Source of the DNA: Bacteroidales bacterium UBA3289
GTDB taxonomy: Bacteria > Bacteroidota > Bacteroidia > Bacteroidales > UBA932
Length of the DNA stretch: 28,514 nucleotides
Assembly: GCA_002361625.1 (NCBI GenBank)
Contig: DETL01000016.1
Coordinates: forward strand, 107,148-135,661
Reading direction: 5' to 3'
Shown here: one piece after another, positions 5,451 to 14,077 of the stretch
How the letters are laid out: each line of letters opens with the position of its first letter
Position numbering within the stretch: position 1 is the stretch's first letter
The notes under the pieces: model-generated
Told to the model about the DNA's origin: nothing
Seen by the model: only the letters and a program-made list of their open reading frames with translations
Database searches by the model: none
Translations under genes and position numbers: made by a program

Positions 5451-6428
5451 TCAATACGTCCTTTCGCCCACAAAGCGGGCCAATTTTGCAAGATACGATT
5501 TTTCTTCGGAATGCGGCAGGACTTCGAGGGATAAAACCGCATCGTCGATGCATTTTTCCATTTCGGAAGCCGCCGATGCCACTCCGTCCCGGTCCAGGAC
5601 GAAGTCCCGCACCCGGACAGCCAGCTCCGGCATGTCGGAGATCTGGCTCACCAGTGTCCGGATCGCAGCCTGCTCTTCCGAGGAGACGGATTCCAGGGCG
5701 CAAAGCAGCGGAAGCGTCACTTTCTGTTCCCGCAGGTCGATGCCCACGGGTTTTCCCAGGGCACCTCCCCCGGTATAGTCGAAGATGTCGTCCTTGATCT
5801 GGAAAGCCAGGCCGAGATGGCGCGCATAAGCGCCCAGGGCATCGACCCACTCCTCGGGCGCACCGGTGGAAACGGCGCCGGAAACGACGGCCGCTTCGAA
5901 CAGGGAGGCCGTCTTGGAATAGATGATCCGGAAGTAATCTTCCCGCGTCGTATCGGCCTTGGAAGCCCGCTGCATCTGCAGGAGTTCGCCTTCCGCCAGG
6001 TCGGACAGCGTCTTGCCGAACAGGCGGATCACCCGTTCGCTGTAACGGCTCGCGTCCAGAACGCACCGGATGGCCTTCACCAGCCAGTAATCGCCCATGA
6101 GCACGGCGGCGGGACCGTTCAGGATGGACATCACCGTGGGACGGCCGCGCCGGACCGTCGCCCCGTCCACGACATCGTCATGCAGCAGCGTGGAATTGTG
6201 GATGAGTTCGGCCGCCGCCGCGAAACGGACGGAATCGTCGTTGATTCCCCCGCATGCTCCGGCGGCGAGGAGGGCAAGGACCGGACGGAGCTGCTTCCCG
6301 CCTTGCTGGAGCAGGGTGCGGTTCGTTGCATCGAGCAGGTCGATGTCACTGCTGAGCACCGATTCCATCAGGGCCTCCACCTCCGCCATCGGGCCGGCCA
6401 GCCGGCTTTTGATTTCCAGGATATCCAT
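5451..6428 (-). CDS. ispB: Trans-polyprenyl diphosphate synthase
   Basis: This enzyme chains isopentenyl units to build the long isoprenoid tail, most likely for menaquinone. The 325-residue product shows GGKQLRPVL, the first Asp-rich motif LLHDDVVDGATVRRGRPT (Asp84, 85, 88) and the second, FQIKDDIFDYTG (Asp213, 214, 217), both needed to bind diphosphate through magnesium. The small residues before the first motif (HNST) are in keeping with a long-chain enzyme, but the chain length cannot be read reliably. It lies 3 bp after the LOG-family gene and 3 bp before holB. menG at 25831, also in the window, would act later in the same quinone pathway. Confidence 0.93.
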   Translation of the reverse strand: MDILEIKSRLAGPMAEVEALMESVLSSDIDLLDATNRTLLQQGGKQLRPVLALLAAGACGGINDDSVRFAAAAELIHNSTLLHDDVVDGATVRRGRPTVMSILNGPAAVLMGDYWLVKAIRCVLDASRYSERVIRLFGKTLSDLAEGELLQMQRASKADTTREDYFRIIYSKTASLFEAAVVSGAVSTGAPEEWVDALGAYARHLGLAFQIKDDIFDYTGGGALGKPVGIDLREQKVTLPLLCALESVSSEEQAAIRTLVSQISDMPELAVRVRDFVLDRDGVASAASEMEKCIDDAVLSLEVLPHSEEKSYLAKLARFVGERTY

Positions 6429-6431
6429 GGG

Positions 6432-6965
6432 TTATTTCAGGTATTCGGCCAATTCCTCCACCGTATCGACAAAGACGATGAGCTCCCGGTCCCGGGCCTC
6501 GAGCATGCCGTGCGCTTCGTAGTGGTGCAGGAGGTTTTTCAGGGGATCGTAGAATCCGTCCAGGTTCAGCGCCAGCAGAAGCCCGTCATAGCGACCGAGC
6601 TTCCGCAGCACATGCGTTTCGACGATCTCGTCCAGGGAACCGATTCCGCCGGGCAGGACGATGGCGGCGGAAGTCCCCTCCCGCATCCGTTCCTTGCGTT
6701 CCGACATCGTGTCGGTCCAGATGATCTCCGTGAGATGGGGATATTCCAGTCCCTCCATGAAACGCGGGATCACGCCGATGTGTTCCCCACCGAGCCGGTA
6801 CATCTCGTCGGAGAGGGAGCCCATGAGGCCGCGGAAACTGCCGCCGGAGACCAGTCCCCAGCCATAAGCGTGCAGCGCGCGAACTACTTCACGCGCTGCC
6901 TTGTCATATTTCGGATCCAGGCCGCCGGCTGCCGAGCAGAAGACGACCGCCTTGCGGAAAGCCAT
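6432..6965 (-). CDS. LOG family protein (nucleoside-5'-monophosphate phosphoribohydrolase-like)
   Basis: LOG-family proteins release the base from nucleoside 5'-monophosphates, including cytokinin riboside phosphates in some organisms. The 177-residue product has the Rossmann start AVVFCSAAGG, GLVSGGSFRGLMGS, the MSERKERM segment with its conserved Arg, and the signature PGGIGSLDE (105-113), where the usual PGGxGTxxE has Ser instead of Thr. Those residues form the nucleotide pocket and include the catalytic Glu. The gene is 3 bp after an outer-membrane protein gene and 3 bp before the polyprenyl synthase. Physiological substrate unknown; the family name is secure. Confidence 0.9.
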   Translation of the reverse strand: MAFRKAVVFCSAAGGLDPKYDKAAREVVRALHAYGWGLVSGGSFRGLMGSLSDEMYRLGGEHIGVIPRFMEGLEYPHLTEIIWTDTMSERKERMREGTSAAIVLPGGIGSLDEIVETHVLRKLGRYDGLLLALNLDGFYDPLKNLLHHYEAHGMLEARDRELIVFVDTVEELAEYLK

Positions 6966-6968
6966 CGG

Positions 6969-7595
6969 CTAGAAGAGAATGGCCAGGGAGAACTTGACAC
7001 CCTGGAAATTCTTGACATCCTTGACTTCGCTCCAGGCAGCGTCCGCCGACTTCACGTTATCTCCGAACATGCCGCCCAGGTTCTTGAACCACTGGACGGA
7101 AAGCTGGATGTGGCTGGCGATCTCCAATCCGCCACCGAGGCCGAAACCGTACTCGAACTTGTTCTTGGCCTGCTTGGTCCAATCGCTGAAGGAAGCATTG
7201 CCGCTGTCCGTGGTCGAAATCTGATAACCGATGAACGGCTCGGCGAACGCATAGGGACGGAAAGCGAGCAGGTCCGGACCCCACTGAAGGCTGACAGGGA
7301 CCTCCACATAACCGGTCTTGAGCTTGAAATCATCGGAAGAGGCCGTGTCCAGACTGCCGAGGTTCGCACCCTTCACCTGATAGAGGACACCGGGCTGGAT
7401 GGCGAAACCGGCACCCAGGTCGAACTTGTAAACCAGGCCGGCATGATACAGGGAGATGTTATCCACGTCCACGGAGGAGGAGACCGAAGCCTTGGAGGAA
7501 GTCAGGCCGGCGATGACGCCGAACTGCGCATGGGCACGGGTGGCCAGGGACAGGGAAGCCGCCACGATGGCCAGGAGGGCAATGATTCGCTTCAT
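6969..7595 (-). CDS. Outer-membrane beta-barrel protein (PorT-like)
   Basis: The 208-residue product begins with a signal peptide, MKRIIALLAIVAASLSLATRAHA, cut after AHA-Q, and continues as alternating polar and hydrophobic strands (FGVIAGLTSS, HAGLVYKFDLGAGFAIQPGVLYQ, YVEVPVSLQW, FEYGFGLGGGLEIASHIQLSVQW) ending in the aromatic KFSLAILF expected for barrel assembly. This is the small outer-membrane barrel type common in Bacteroidota (PF13568-like). No specific cargo or partner can be read. It is five bases after trxA and three before the LOG gene, so it is probably co-transcribed with both. Confidence 0.85.
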   Translation of the reverse strand: MKRIIALLAIVAASLSLATRAHAQFGVIAGLTSSKASVSSSVDVDNISLYHAGLVYKFDLGAGFAIQPGVLYQVKGANLGSLDTASSDDFKLKTGYVEVPVSLQWGPDLLAFRPYAFAEPFIGYQISTTDSGNASFSDWTKQAKNKFEYGFGLGGGLEIASHIQLSVQWFKNLGGMFGDNVKSADAAWSEVKDVKNFQGVKFSLAILF

Positions 7596-7600
7596 ATCGG

Positions 7601-7915
<315 letters not shown>

Positions 7916-7938
7916 AATTAAAATTGTTTATATCCTTG

Positions 7939-7946
7939 CAAATATA
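7939..7946 (-). promoter_or_regulatory. -7 box for trxA
   Basis: TATATTTG on the minus strand matches TAnnTTTG. The position 19 bases upstream reads ATG rather than TTG, so the upstream element is weak. Expected transcription start is near 7933, about 18 nt before the ATG. Confidence 0.5.
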
Positions 7947-7957
7947 ACAAATTATTT

Positions 7958-8251
7958 TCAGAGTGCATCTTCCACCGGGAGGACATAGGCCCGCAGACCC
8001 AGTTTGGGATTCTCCCGGTCCGTTTCGCGGAGACGGTCCATGATGACGGGGGCGAGGTCGCCGGGAACGGCCGTGAGGATGGCGTGGTTCTGCGTAGGCC
8101 AGGCGTGGTTGCCCAGATGGGGTTCCCCGTCCTCGGTGCCCCGGCCGCCGATTTCCTCCCAGACGGTGTAGCCCCGCTGGCCGCAGGACTCGAGGAGTTC
8201 CACGATCTCTTGGTTGTAGGCCTGGTTGTAGGCAATGAATATCGCTTTCAT
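7958..8251 (-). CDS. PII-like small protein at the end of an RND efflux operon
   Basis: The 97-residue protein begins MKAIFIAYNQAYNQEIVELL two bases after the RND pump stop. The predicted order of strands and helices (strand KAIFIAY, helix QEIVELLESCG, strands around GYTVWEE and NHAILTAVP, helix PVIMDRLRETDREN, strand LRAYVLPV) is the ferredoxin-like fold of the PII superfamily, with a Gly-rich loop GGRGTEDGEPHLGNHAWP where PII proteins have their T- or ligand-binding loop. PII-like partners of metal and drug efflux systems are known; a sensing or gating role here is inference. A longer frame starting at 8395 is rejected because it lies inside the pump gene. Family assignment is from pattern, not a search. 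Confidence 0.75.
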   Translation of the reverse strand: MKAIFIAYNQAYNQEIVELLESCGQRGYTVWEEIGGRGTEDGEPHLGNHAWPTQNHAILTAVPGDLAPVIMDRLRETDRENPKLGLRAYVLPVEDAL

Positions 8252-8253
8252 AA

Positions 8254-11200
8254 TCAACTGTTTTTGGCAGCCCGGCGGGCCTGGCGGCGTTCCCGGTGCT
8301 CGGTGATGCCGCAGTACAGGACCGGGATGATGACGAGGGTGATGAGGGTGGAGATCGAAAGACCCCAGGCCACGGTGATACCGAGTCCCTTCCACATTTC
8401 GGAACCTTCACCGGTACCCCAGGCCATCGGCAGCATGCCGAGGACGGTGGTGAGGGTGGTCATGAGGATCGGGCGGAGACGGCTCCGGGCCGCGGTCACG
8501 GAGGAATCGCGGACGCTCATCCCGCGCTCCTGGCACAGAATCGTATAGTCGATGAGGACGATACCGTTCTTCACCACGATACCCAGGAGGATGATGATGC
8601 CGATCATGGACATCACGCCCACGGCCATTCCGTGCAGCATGTTTCCGAGGGCGACGCCCGTAAAGGCGAACGGGATGGAGAACATGATCACCAGCGGGCC
8701 CAGGAAGGACTCGAACTGGGAGGCCATCACCATGTACACGAGGATGACGATCAGGAGCATCAGCAGGATCATGTCCGAGAACATGCTCTGCTGGTCCTCA
8801 TAGTCGCCGCCGATGTCCCAGGACAGGCTGGCGGGCAGCGGATCGGCCTCCAGCATGGCCGTGACGGCCTCCACACCCTCACTCAGCGCATGGCCGCGGG
8901 CCATCTGGCCCGTGACGGTGATGTACCGGTCGCGGTTCTTGCGGGTGATGGTCGGAGGGACACGGGACTCGACGACCTGTCCGAGGTCGCGGACGCGGAT
9001 GCCCCGGCCCTGCGGATTGGTGATGACGATGTTTTCGATGTCGGCGACACTTTCGCGGAACTCCGGCGCGAAGCGGACGCGGATGTTGTATTCCTCACCG
9101 TCTTCGCGGTAGAAGGACGCGACGGTACCGCTCATGGCGGCACTCACGGCGGCGGCCGCCGTGGTAGACGTCAGGCCGTTCAGGGCCAGTTTCTCGCGGT
9201 CGAAATCGACCTCGTATTCCGGCGTATACTGGTCGCGGCTCAGGACCACCTGGACGAAGTTCGGATTCTCGAGCATCTTGGCGCGCAGATTCCGGGCTGC
9301 GGTTTCCGTCTCCTCGAAGTCGTAGCCGTAGATTTCCAGCTGGACCGCCGCACGGCCGCCCATGCCCATGCCGCCTTCCGTGACGGTGGACTTGTTGATT
9401 TCCGGGAACAGCTTGAGGTCCGCCCGGATCAGGTCGGCGATCTCGGCGGTGGAGCGCTTGCGGTCCTCCATGGATCCGACATTGATGTTCATCGTGATCA
9501 GGTAGGTGCCGTTGTTGCGCATGGACGCGAAGGCGTTGTCGGAATCGGCCTGGCCGAAGTTGTAGCTCAGGACCTTGACCTCGGGGACATCGGCTATGAT
9601 CTTCTCATACAGGCGCGCAGCCAGGTCGCGGGTGACGTCCTGGGCGGTGCCGATGGGCAGTTCCACGGAGACCTGGATACGGCCCTGGTCCTGCGTCGGA
9701 AAGTACTCGGTCTTCATCCGGGGCATGTAGATGGCGAGGACGCCGGCGAAGATGACGGCAGCCGCCACTATGACGATGCGCTTGTGGTTCATGCACCAGG
9801 CGATCACGCGGGAATACCAGGCGGAGAAAGCGTCCAGGGCGCGGTTCACCGGATCGAAGATGAAGTGATAGAGCTTTCCGCTCTTGTTCTCGTTCGTGAG
9901 AAGCTGCGAGCACAGCATCGGGACAAGGGTGAGGGCGGCGGTCGTGGACACGATCATGATGATCGAGACCATCCAGCCCAGCTGCTTGAACATGATGCCG
10001 GCCATGCCGGAGATCATCGTGAGCGGAAGGAACACGCACAGCATCGTGAGCGTGGACGCGATGACGGAGATTCCCACCTCGGCGGTGCCGTGGACGGCGG
10101 CCTCCTTGGGCTTTTCGCCCCGTTCCAAGTGTGTCGTCACGTTCTCCAGGACGACGATGGCGTCGTCCACCACCATGCCTATGGCTATGGACAGGGCGGA
10201 CATGGAGATGATATTCAGCGTGTTGCCGGTGGCGAACAGGTAGATCAGGGAGGCCAGGAGGGCGATCGGGATGGACAGGATGACGATGAGGGTACCCCTC
10301 CACCGGCCCAGGAACACGTACACCACGAGCATCACCACGAGGAAGGTGATGAGGATGGTCTCCTTCAGGGAGTTGATCGTGTTCAGGATGTTGTCGGAGG
10401 AGTCCACGACCGTCGTGACCTTGATGTCCGAAGGGAGGTTCCGCTCCAGTTTCTTCATCTCCTTCTTGACGCCGCGGATCACGTTCACGGTGTTGTAGCC
10501 GGACTGCTTCTGGATGATGATCTGCGCGCCGCGGACCCCGTTCGTGTAGGATTCCTGGGAACGCTCCTCCAGGCCGTCCTGCACGCGGGCGACGTCACGG
10601 AGATAGACGGTTCCCCCGTTGAACGAGCCCAGGACGATGTCGTTCAGTTCGGACGGGTCCTTGAACTCCTTCTTGATGCGGAGGGTATAGGTGTCGGAAC
10701 CGATGTCGATGTTGCCGGAAGGGACGTTCCGGTTCTCGGCGGCGATGATCTGGGAGATGGTGGCGATGGAAAGCCCGTAGGCCTCCAGCTTGGTCGGGTC
10801 GCAATAGACCTGGATCTCACGCTGCGGGGCACCGGCCACGGAGACCGTACCCACGCCGGTGACGCGGGCCAGCGGAGTGGCCACCCGGTCGTCCAGGATC
10901 TTGTCCAGGGCGGAGACGCTCTGGTCGGCGGTGGCGGACATGATCATGATGGGCATGTCGTCCACGCTGAACTTGAAGATCGTCGGGGAGGACGCTCCGT
11001 CGGGGAGCGTCTGGGAAACCATGCTCAGCTTGTCGCGGACGTCGTTCGTCGCGACTTCGATGTCCGTTCCGTAATTGAATTCCAGGGTCAGGACGGAGAT
11101 GTTCTCCCGGGAGTTGGACGTGATGTCCTTGAGGTTCGCGACACCGTTCAGGGAGTTTTCGAGGACCTTCGTGAGGTTGTTCTCCACGTCCTCGGCGCTG

Positions 11201-11361
11201 GCGCCGGGATAGGAGGACATCACCATGATGACATTGGACTCCACGTCCGGGAAATTGTCCACGGGGAGCCGCGTCAGGGCGAAGATGCCCAGGATGGCGA
11301 ACGCCACGAAGACGAGGGCGGTCGTCACCGGATGGTTGACGGATGATCTGTAGATGCTCAT
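8254..11361 (-). CDS. RND efflux pump, inner-membrane transporter (AcrB/MdtB-like)
   Basis: This is the proton-driven pump of a tripartite efflux system. The 1035-residue product has the usual RND plan: TM1 near 12-30, a large periplasmic loop (about 31-335), a cluster of TM helices from 336 on, a second periplasmic loop, and the final TM bundle. TM4 carries GMVVDDAIVVLEN with the proton-relay pair Asp399-Asp400. The opening LPVDNFPDVE and YPGASAEDVE segments place it in the hydrophobe/amphiphile (HAE1) class rather than the heavy-metal class. It is 11 bp after the adaptor gene and 2 bp before the PII-like gene. Substrate cannot be inferred. Confidence 0.95.
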   Translation of the reverse strand: MSIYRSSVNHPVTTALVFVAFAILGIFALTRLPVDNFPDVESNVIMVMSSYPGASAEDVENNLTKVLENSLNGVANLKDITSNSRENISVLTLEFNYGTDIEVATNDVRDKLSMVSQTLPDGASSPTIFKFSVDDMPIMIMSATADQSVSALDKILDDRVATPLARVTGVGTVSVAGAPQREIQVYCDPTKLEAYGLSIATISQIIAAENRNVPSGNIDIGSDTYTLRIKKEFKDPSELNDIVLGSFNGGTVYLRDVARVQDGLEERSQESYTNGVRGAQIIIQKQSGYNTVNVIRGVKKEMKKLERNLPSDIKVTTVVDSSDNILNTINSLKETILITFLVVMLVVYVFLGRWRGTLIVILSIPIALLASLIYLFATGNTLNIISMSALSIAIGMVVDDAIVVLENVTTHLERGEKPKEAAVHGTAEVGISVIASTLTMLCVFLPLTMISGMAGIMFKQLGWMVSIIMIVSTTAALTLVPMLCSQLLTNENKSGKLYHFIFDPVNRALDAFSAWYSRVIAWCMNHKRIVIVAAAVIFAGVLAIYMPRMKTEYFPTQDQGRIQVSVELPIGTAQDVTRDLAARLYEKIIADVPEVKVLSYNFGQADSDNAFASMRNNGTYLITMNINVGSMEDRKRSTAEIADLIRADLKLFPEINKSTVTEGGMGMGGRAAVQLEIYGYDFEETETAARNLRAKMLENPNFVQVVLSRDQYTPEYEVDFDREKLALNGLTSTTAAAAVSAAMSGTVASFYREDGEEYNIRVRFAPEFRESVADIENIVITNPQGRGIRVRDLGQVVESRVPPTITRKNRDRYITVTGQMARGHALSEGVEAVTAMLEADPLPASLSWDIGGDYEDQQSMFSDMILLMLLIVILVYMVMASQFESFLGPLVIMFSIPFAFTGVALGNMLHGMAVGVMSMIGIIILLGIVVKNGIVLIDYTILCQERGMSVRDSSVTAARSRLRPILMTTLTTVLGMLPMAWGTGEGSEMWKGLGITVAWGLSISTLITLVIIPVLYCGITEHRERRQARRAAKNS

Positions 11362-11372
11362 AGGGGCCCTCC

Positions 11373-12413
11373 TTACTGGTTGAGGACCTGGACCTTCACG
11401 CCGTCCTTGAGGGCCGCCTGGCCCTTCTGGACGATGAGCTCGCCTTCCTGGATGCCGTCGATGACCTCATACTCGAAACCCGTGTGCTTGCCCAGGGTGA
11501 CGGGGACGTAACTGACGGTGTCGTCGGACTTCAGGACATACACGAAACGCTGGCCGGTCCCCTCCTGCTTGACGATGCAGCGGTCCGGAAGGACGATGCG
11601 GTGGCTCGTGCCAAAGTTCACGCTCACGCGGGCGTACATGCCCGGACGGAGGGCCTTGTCGGCATTGTTCACGAGGACCTCGGCGCTGAAGGTATGGGTG
11701 GCGGCATTGATGGTCGGGTACAGGCGGTTCACCTTGCCGGTGAAGGAACGGCCGGGCAGGGCGTCCACGGTGATGGACACGGTGTCGCCTTTCTTGACCT
11801 TGGTGTACTCGCTCTCGGAAATGCCCACGAGGAGCTTCACCGGGATGACCTGCTGCACGGTGAACAGCGGGGCGCTCATCGCGAACATGTCCCCGACGTC
11901 GAAGTTGCGGGCGGTCACGAAACCGTTGATAGGACTGCGGAGGATGGTGTTCTCCAGAAGGTTCTGGTAGTTGGTCTTGCGGACCTTGTAGCCGAGCTCG
12001 GCGGCCTCGAAGTCGGACTGGGACACGCCGCCTTCCTCATAGAGGCCCTTCAGGCGGGCGTACTCGATCTCGTCGTTCTGGATCTGGAGTTCCAGCTGCT
12101 CCAGCTGGAGGCGGTCCATCTCCGCGAGAACCTGGCCCTTCACGACATAGTCCCCCACTTCCACGTTGATCTTGCGGATGCGGGCGCCGGTCTGGGGCAT
12201 GATGTTGTTGGTGGCATAGGCCTCCACGGTGGAGGAATAGCTGTTCTCGTCGGCGACGTCACGGGCGGTGGCGGTAACCACCTCGACCGTAGGGATGACT
12301 TCGGCCTGGGGGGCGCCGGCCCCCGGAGCGGGCGTTTCGGACTGGCCGCCACGGCTTCCGCAGGCGGTCAGGGCACAGGCTGCAAGAACAGGGAAAAGGA
12401 ATTTGCAGTTCAT
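11373..12413 (-). CDS. RND efflux periplasmic adaptor, lipoprotein
   Basis: The adaptor (membrane fusion protein) links the RND pump to the outer-membrane channel. The 346-residue product has a lipoprotein signal ending LTAC with Cys18 as lipid site, a Pro/Gly/Ala linker, the first lipoyl half (NIMPQTGARIRKINVEVGDY, VVKGQVLAEMD), a coiled-coil hairpin of about 60 residues (LQLEQLELQIQNDEIEYARL onward), the second lipoyl half with RSPINGFVTARNFDVGD, and the beta-barrel region with VNRLYPTINAATHTF. It is three bases after the TolC-type gene. This is a standard HlyD/AcrA-type adaptor. Confidence 0.95.
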   Translation of the reverse strand: MNCKFLFPVLAACALTACGSRGGQSETPAPGAGAPQAEVIPTVEVVTATARDVADENSYSSTVEAYATNNIMPQTGARIRKINVEVGDYVVKGQVLAEMDRLQLEQLELQIQNDEIEYARLKGLYEEGGVSQSDFEAAELGYKVRKTNYQNLLENTILRSPINGFVTARNFDVGDMFAMSAPLFTVQQVIPVKLLVGISESEYTKVKKGDTVSITVDALPGRSFTGKVNRLYPTINAATHTFSAEVLVNNADKALRPGMYARVSVNFGTSHRIVLPDRCIVKQEGTGQRFVYVLKSDDTVSYVPVTLGKHTGFEYEVIDGIQEGELIVQKGQAALKDGVKVQVLNQ

Positions 12414-12416
12414 ATC

Positions 12417-13931
12417 TTATCTTTCGTTAAAATCGTAACCGAGAGTCTGTTCGAGGCCGGCCTTCGCAATGACGAAGTTGTACACGGCCTGGGAGACAGC
12501 CAGCTTGGACTGGGTCAGGACCAGTTCCGTATTGTTGAGGTCCGTCAGGGTGCTCTTGCCCAGCTGATAGGACTTCGTGGCGATGTCGTAGGCCTTTTCG
12601 GCGCTCACGAGGGCTTCCTTGGAGGCGTCATAGGTCTTCATCGCGGTTTCCATGGTATTCAGGCTTTGGCGGATGCCGATGCGGAGCTGCCGTTCGGCAT
12701 TGACCCGCTGGAGTTCCAGCTCGTCGGCCTGGACCCGGGTCTGCTTGATGGCATGATAACGCTGCCCGCCGGAGAAGATCGGAATCGACAGGCTCAGGCC
12801 CAGCGTGGAGGACGGGAACCACTTCCACTGGCTCAGCTTGAAAATGTCACTCTGCGTCAGGAAGGAGTAGGAGAAGGACAGGGCCAGGGAGGGCAGGTAG
12901 GCATACTGCTGCATGCGGATCTGCTTGGCGAGCATTTCCGCCTGCTGCGCGAGCTGGCGGAGCTGGGTGTTCCCCTCCAGGGAGGCACTCTCCGCCTCAT
13001 GGATGTCCCGGAACATCTCGGCGGCATAATCCTCGAGGGTGCCGGCGATGTCGATGTTCCGTTCCAGGTCGATGCCCATCACGGCCTTGAGCTGCCACAG
13101 GGCCAGTTCCACGGAGCTTTCCGCGTTGTACAGGTTCGGGATGGCGGCCGCGACATTGGATTTCGCCCGGGTCAGGTCCAGTTCGGAAGCCTTGGCAGCG
13201 TTGTAACGCATCTCCGTGAGACGATAGTTCTCCACCGCGTTCTCATAGACGGAGTTATACACGTTGTACGCCTCCTTGGCGAACAGGATGCCGAAGAAGG
13301 CCTGCTTCACGGAGGCAACGGTTCCGAGACGGGACTCGCGGGCCTGCTCCACGGCCAGTTCCACCTGGTCGCCGGTGAGGCGGAGACTCTCCCAGAGCTG
13401 GAGATTCACCAGGGGCATCTGCGCATTGATGCCGAAGTTGACTGAGTGGGAACGGCCCATCTCGATCGGCTCGGAGGAGGACTTGGTGTCCTCGCTGGGC
13501 TTGGGGACATACGGGACGAACGGGGTTCCGGTCGCCTGGTACAGGTCCATGATGTAATACATGATGGGCTCCATCAGGCCGGCCATCATCCCGGCCATGC
13601 CGCCACCGGAGGAAGAGGAGGATTCCCCGTCATCATCGGTTTTGTCGGAACCGAAATAGACCTTCTGCTTCTTGAGGGCGTAACTGTACATGCCGGAAGC
13701 GCTTACTTGCGGAAGCAGGGCGGAATAGGAACCCTTCTGCGCATACTTCTGCCGCTCGATCTCCATGTCCGCGACCTTCACGGTCGTGTTCTCGCTGAGC
13801 GCGATTTTCAGGGCGTCGTCCAGGGTCAGGACCACCTTCTCCTGCCGGGGAGCCTCATCCTTGTACTGCGCAGCAGCCGGGAGGGCCAGGAATGCGCCTG
13901 CGAAAAGGATGACTAATTGTTTCAAATACAT
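12417..13931 (-). CDS. TolC family outer-membrane efflux channel
   Basis: This is the exit duct of the tripartite pump. The 504-residue product has a signal peptide (MYLKQLVILFAGAFLALPAAA-Q), followed by LTLDDALKIALSENTTVKVA, the typical start of a TolC repeat, and long helical stretches separated by beta segments in two similar halves; KSTLTDLNNTELVLTQSK in the second half is a characteristic helix. A Ser/Gly/Met-rich insert (SSSSGGGMAGMMAGLMEPIM) lies in the first half. It is the first gene of the efflux operon, preceded by a promoter with two dyads. Confidence 0.93.
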   Translation of the reverse strand: MYLKQLVILFAGAFLALPAAAQYKDEAPRQEKVVLTLDDALKIALSENTTVKVADMEIERQKYAQKGSYSALLPQVSASGMYSYALKKQKVYFGSDKTDDDGESSSSSGGGMAGMMAGLMEPIMYYIMDLYQATGTPFVPYVPKPSEDTKSSSEPIEMGRSHSVNFGINAQMPLVNLQLWESLRLTGDQVELAVEQARESRLGTVASVKQAFFGILFAKEAYNVYNSVYENAVENYRLTEMRYNAAKASELDLTRAKSNVAAAIPNLYNAESSVELALWQLKAVMGIDLERNIDIAGTLEDYAAEMFRDIHEAESASLEGNTQLRQLAQQAEMLAKQIRMQQYAYLPSLALSFSYSFLTQSDIFKLSQWKWFPSSTLGLSLSIPIFSGGQRYHAIKQTRVQADELELQRVNAERQLRIGIRQSLNTMETAMKTYDASKEALVSAEKAYDIATKSYQLGKSTLTDLNNTELVLTQSKLAVSQAVYNFVIAKAGLEQTLGYDFNER

Positions 13932-14003
13932 ATACTAACTGACTGATACACTTGTTTAAGGTCGCCATCTTACTGCAATAATCGCACCGACGGCAACCCC
14001 CTT

Positions 14004-14042
14004 CGCGCACGAAGTGCGCAAAGTTACGGATAATTCCCGTAA
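14004..14042 (-). promoter_or_regulatory. Efflux-operon promoter with two dyads
   Basis: On the minus strand TAACTTTG (14026-14019) is the -7 box, with an expected start near 14013 and a leader of about 80 nt. No good TTG lies 19 bases upstream. A dyad, TTACGGGAATTATCCGTAA (14042-14024), covers the spacer and enters the box. A second, GCGCACTTCGTGCGC (14018-14004), covers the start region. Both look like repressor-sized operators. No regulator gene is adjacent. The rest of the 146-bp gap 13932-14077 holds nothing else recognisable. Confidence 0.5.
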
Positions 14043-14077
14043 TAATCGGAAAATTTCGACGAAAGGACGTTTTTCTT

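Noticed and set aside
9605..10303. Arg/His-rich 232-residue frame within the RND gene on the same strand
   Set aside because: It is an alternative frame of the pump with no motif and strongly biased composition.
8296..11346. 1016-residue open frame antisense to the RND pump (and similar ones at 19873-22914, 14984-17377 and 5817-7988)
   Set aside because: These are mirror frames of well-supported genes in G+C-rich DNA; their translations are His/Asp/Gly/Arg-rich with no family motif, and they cross promoters and several genes.
13855..13968. 37-codon upstream ORF overlapping the TolC gene start
   Set aside because: It starts at an ATG in the leader and reads out of frame into tolC for 77 bases; no hairpin or special peptide pattern supports it.
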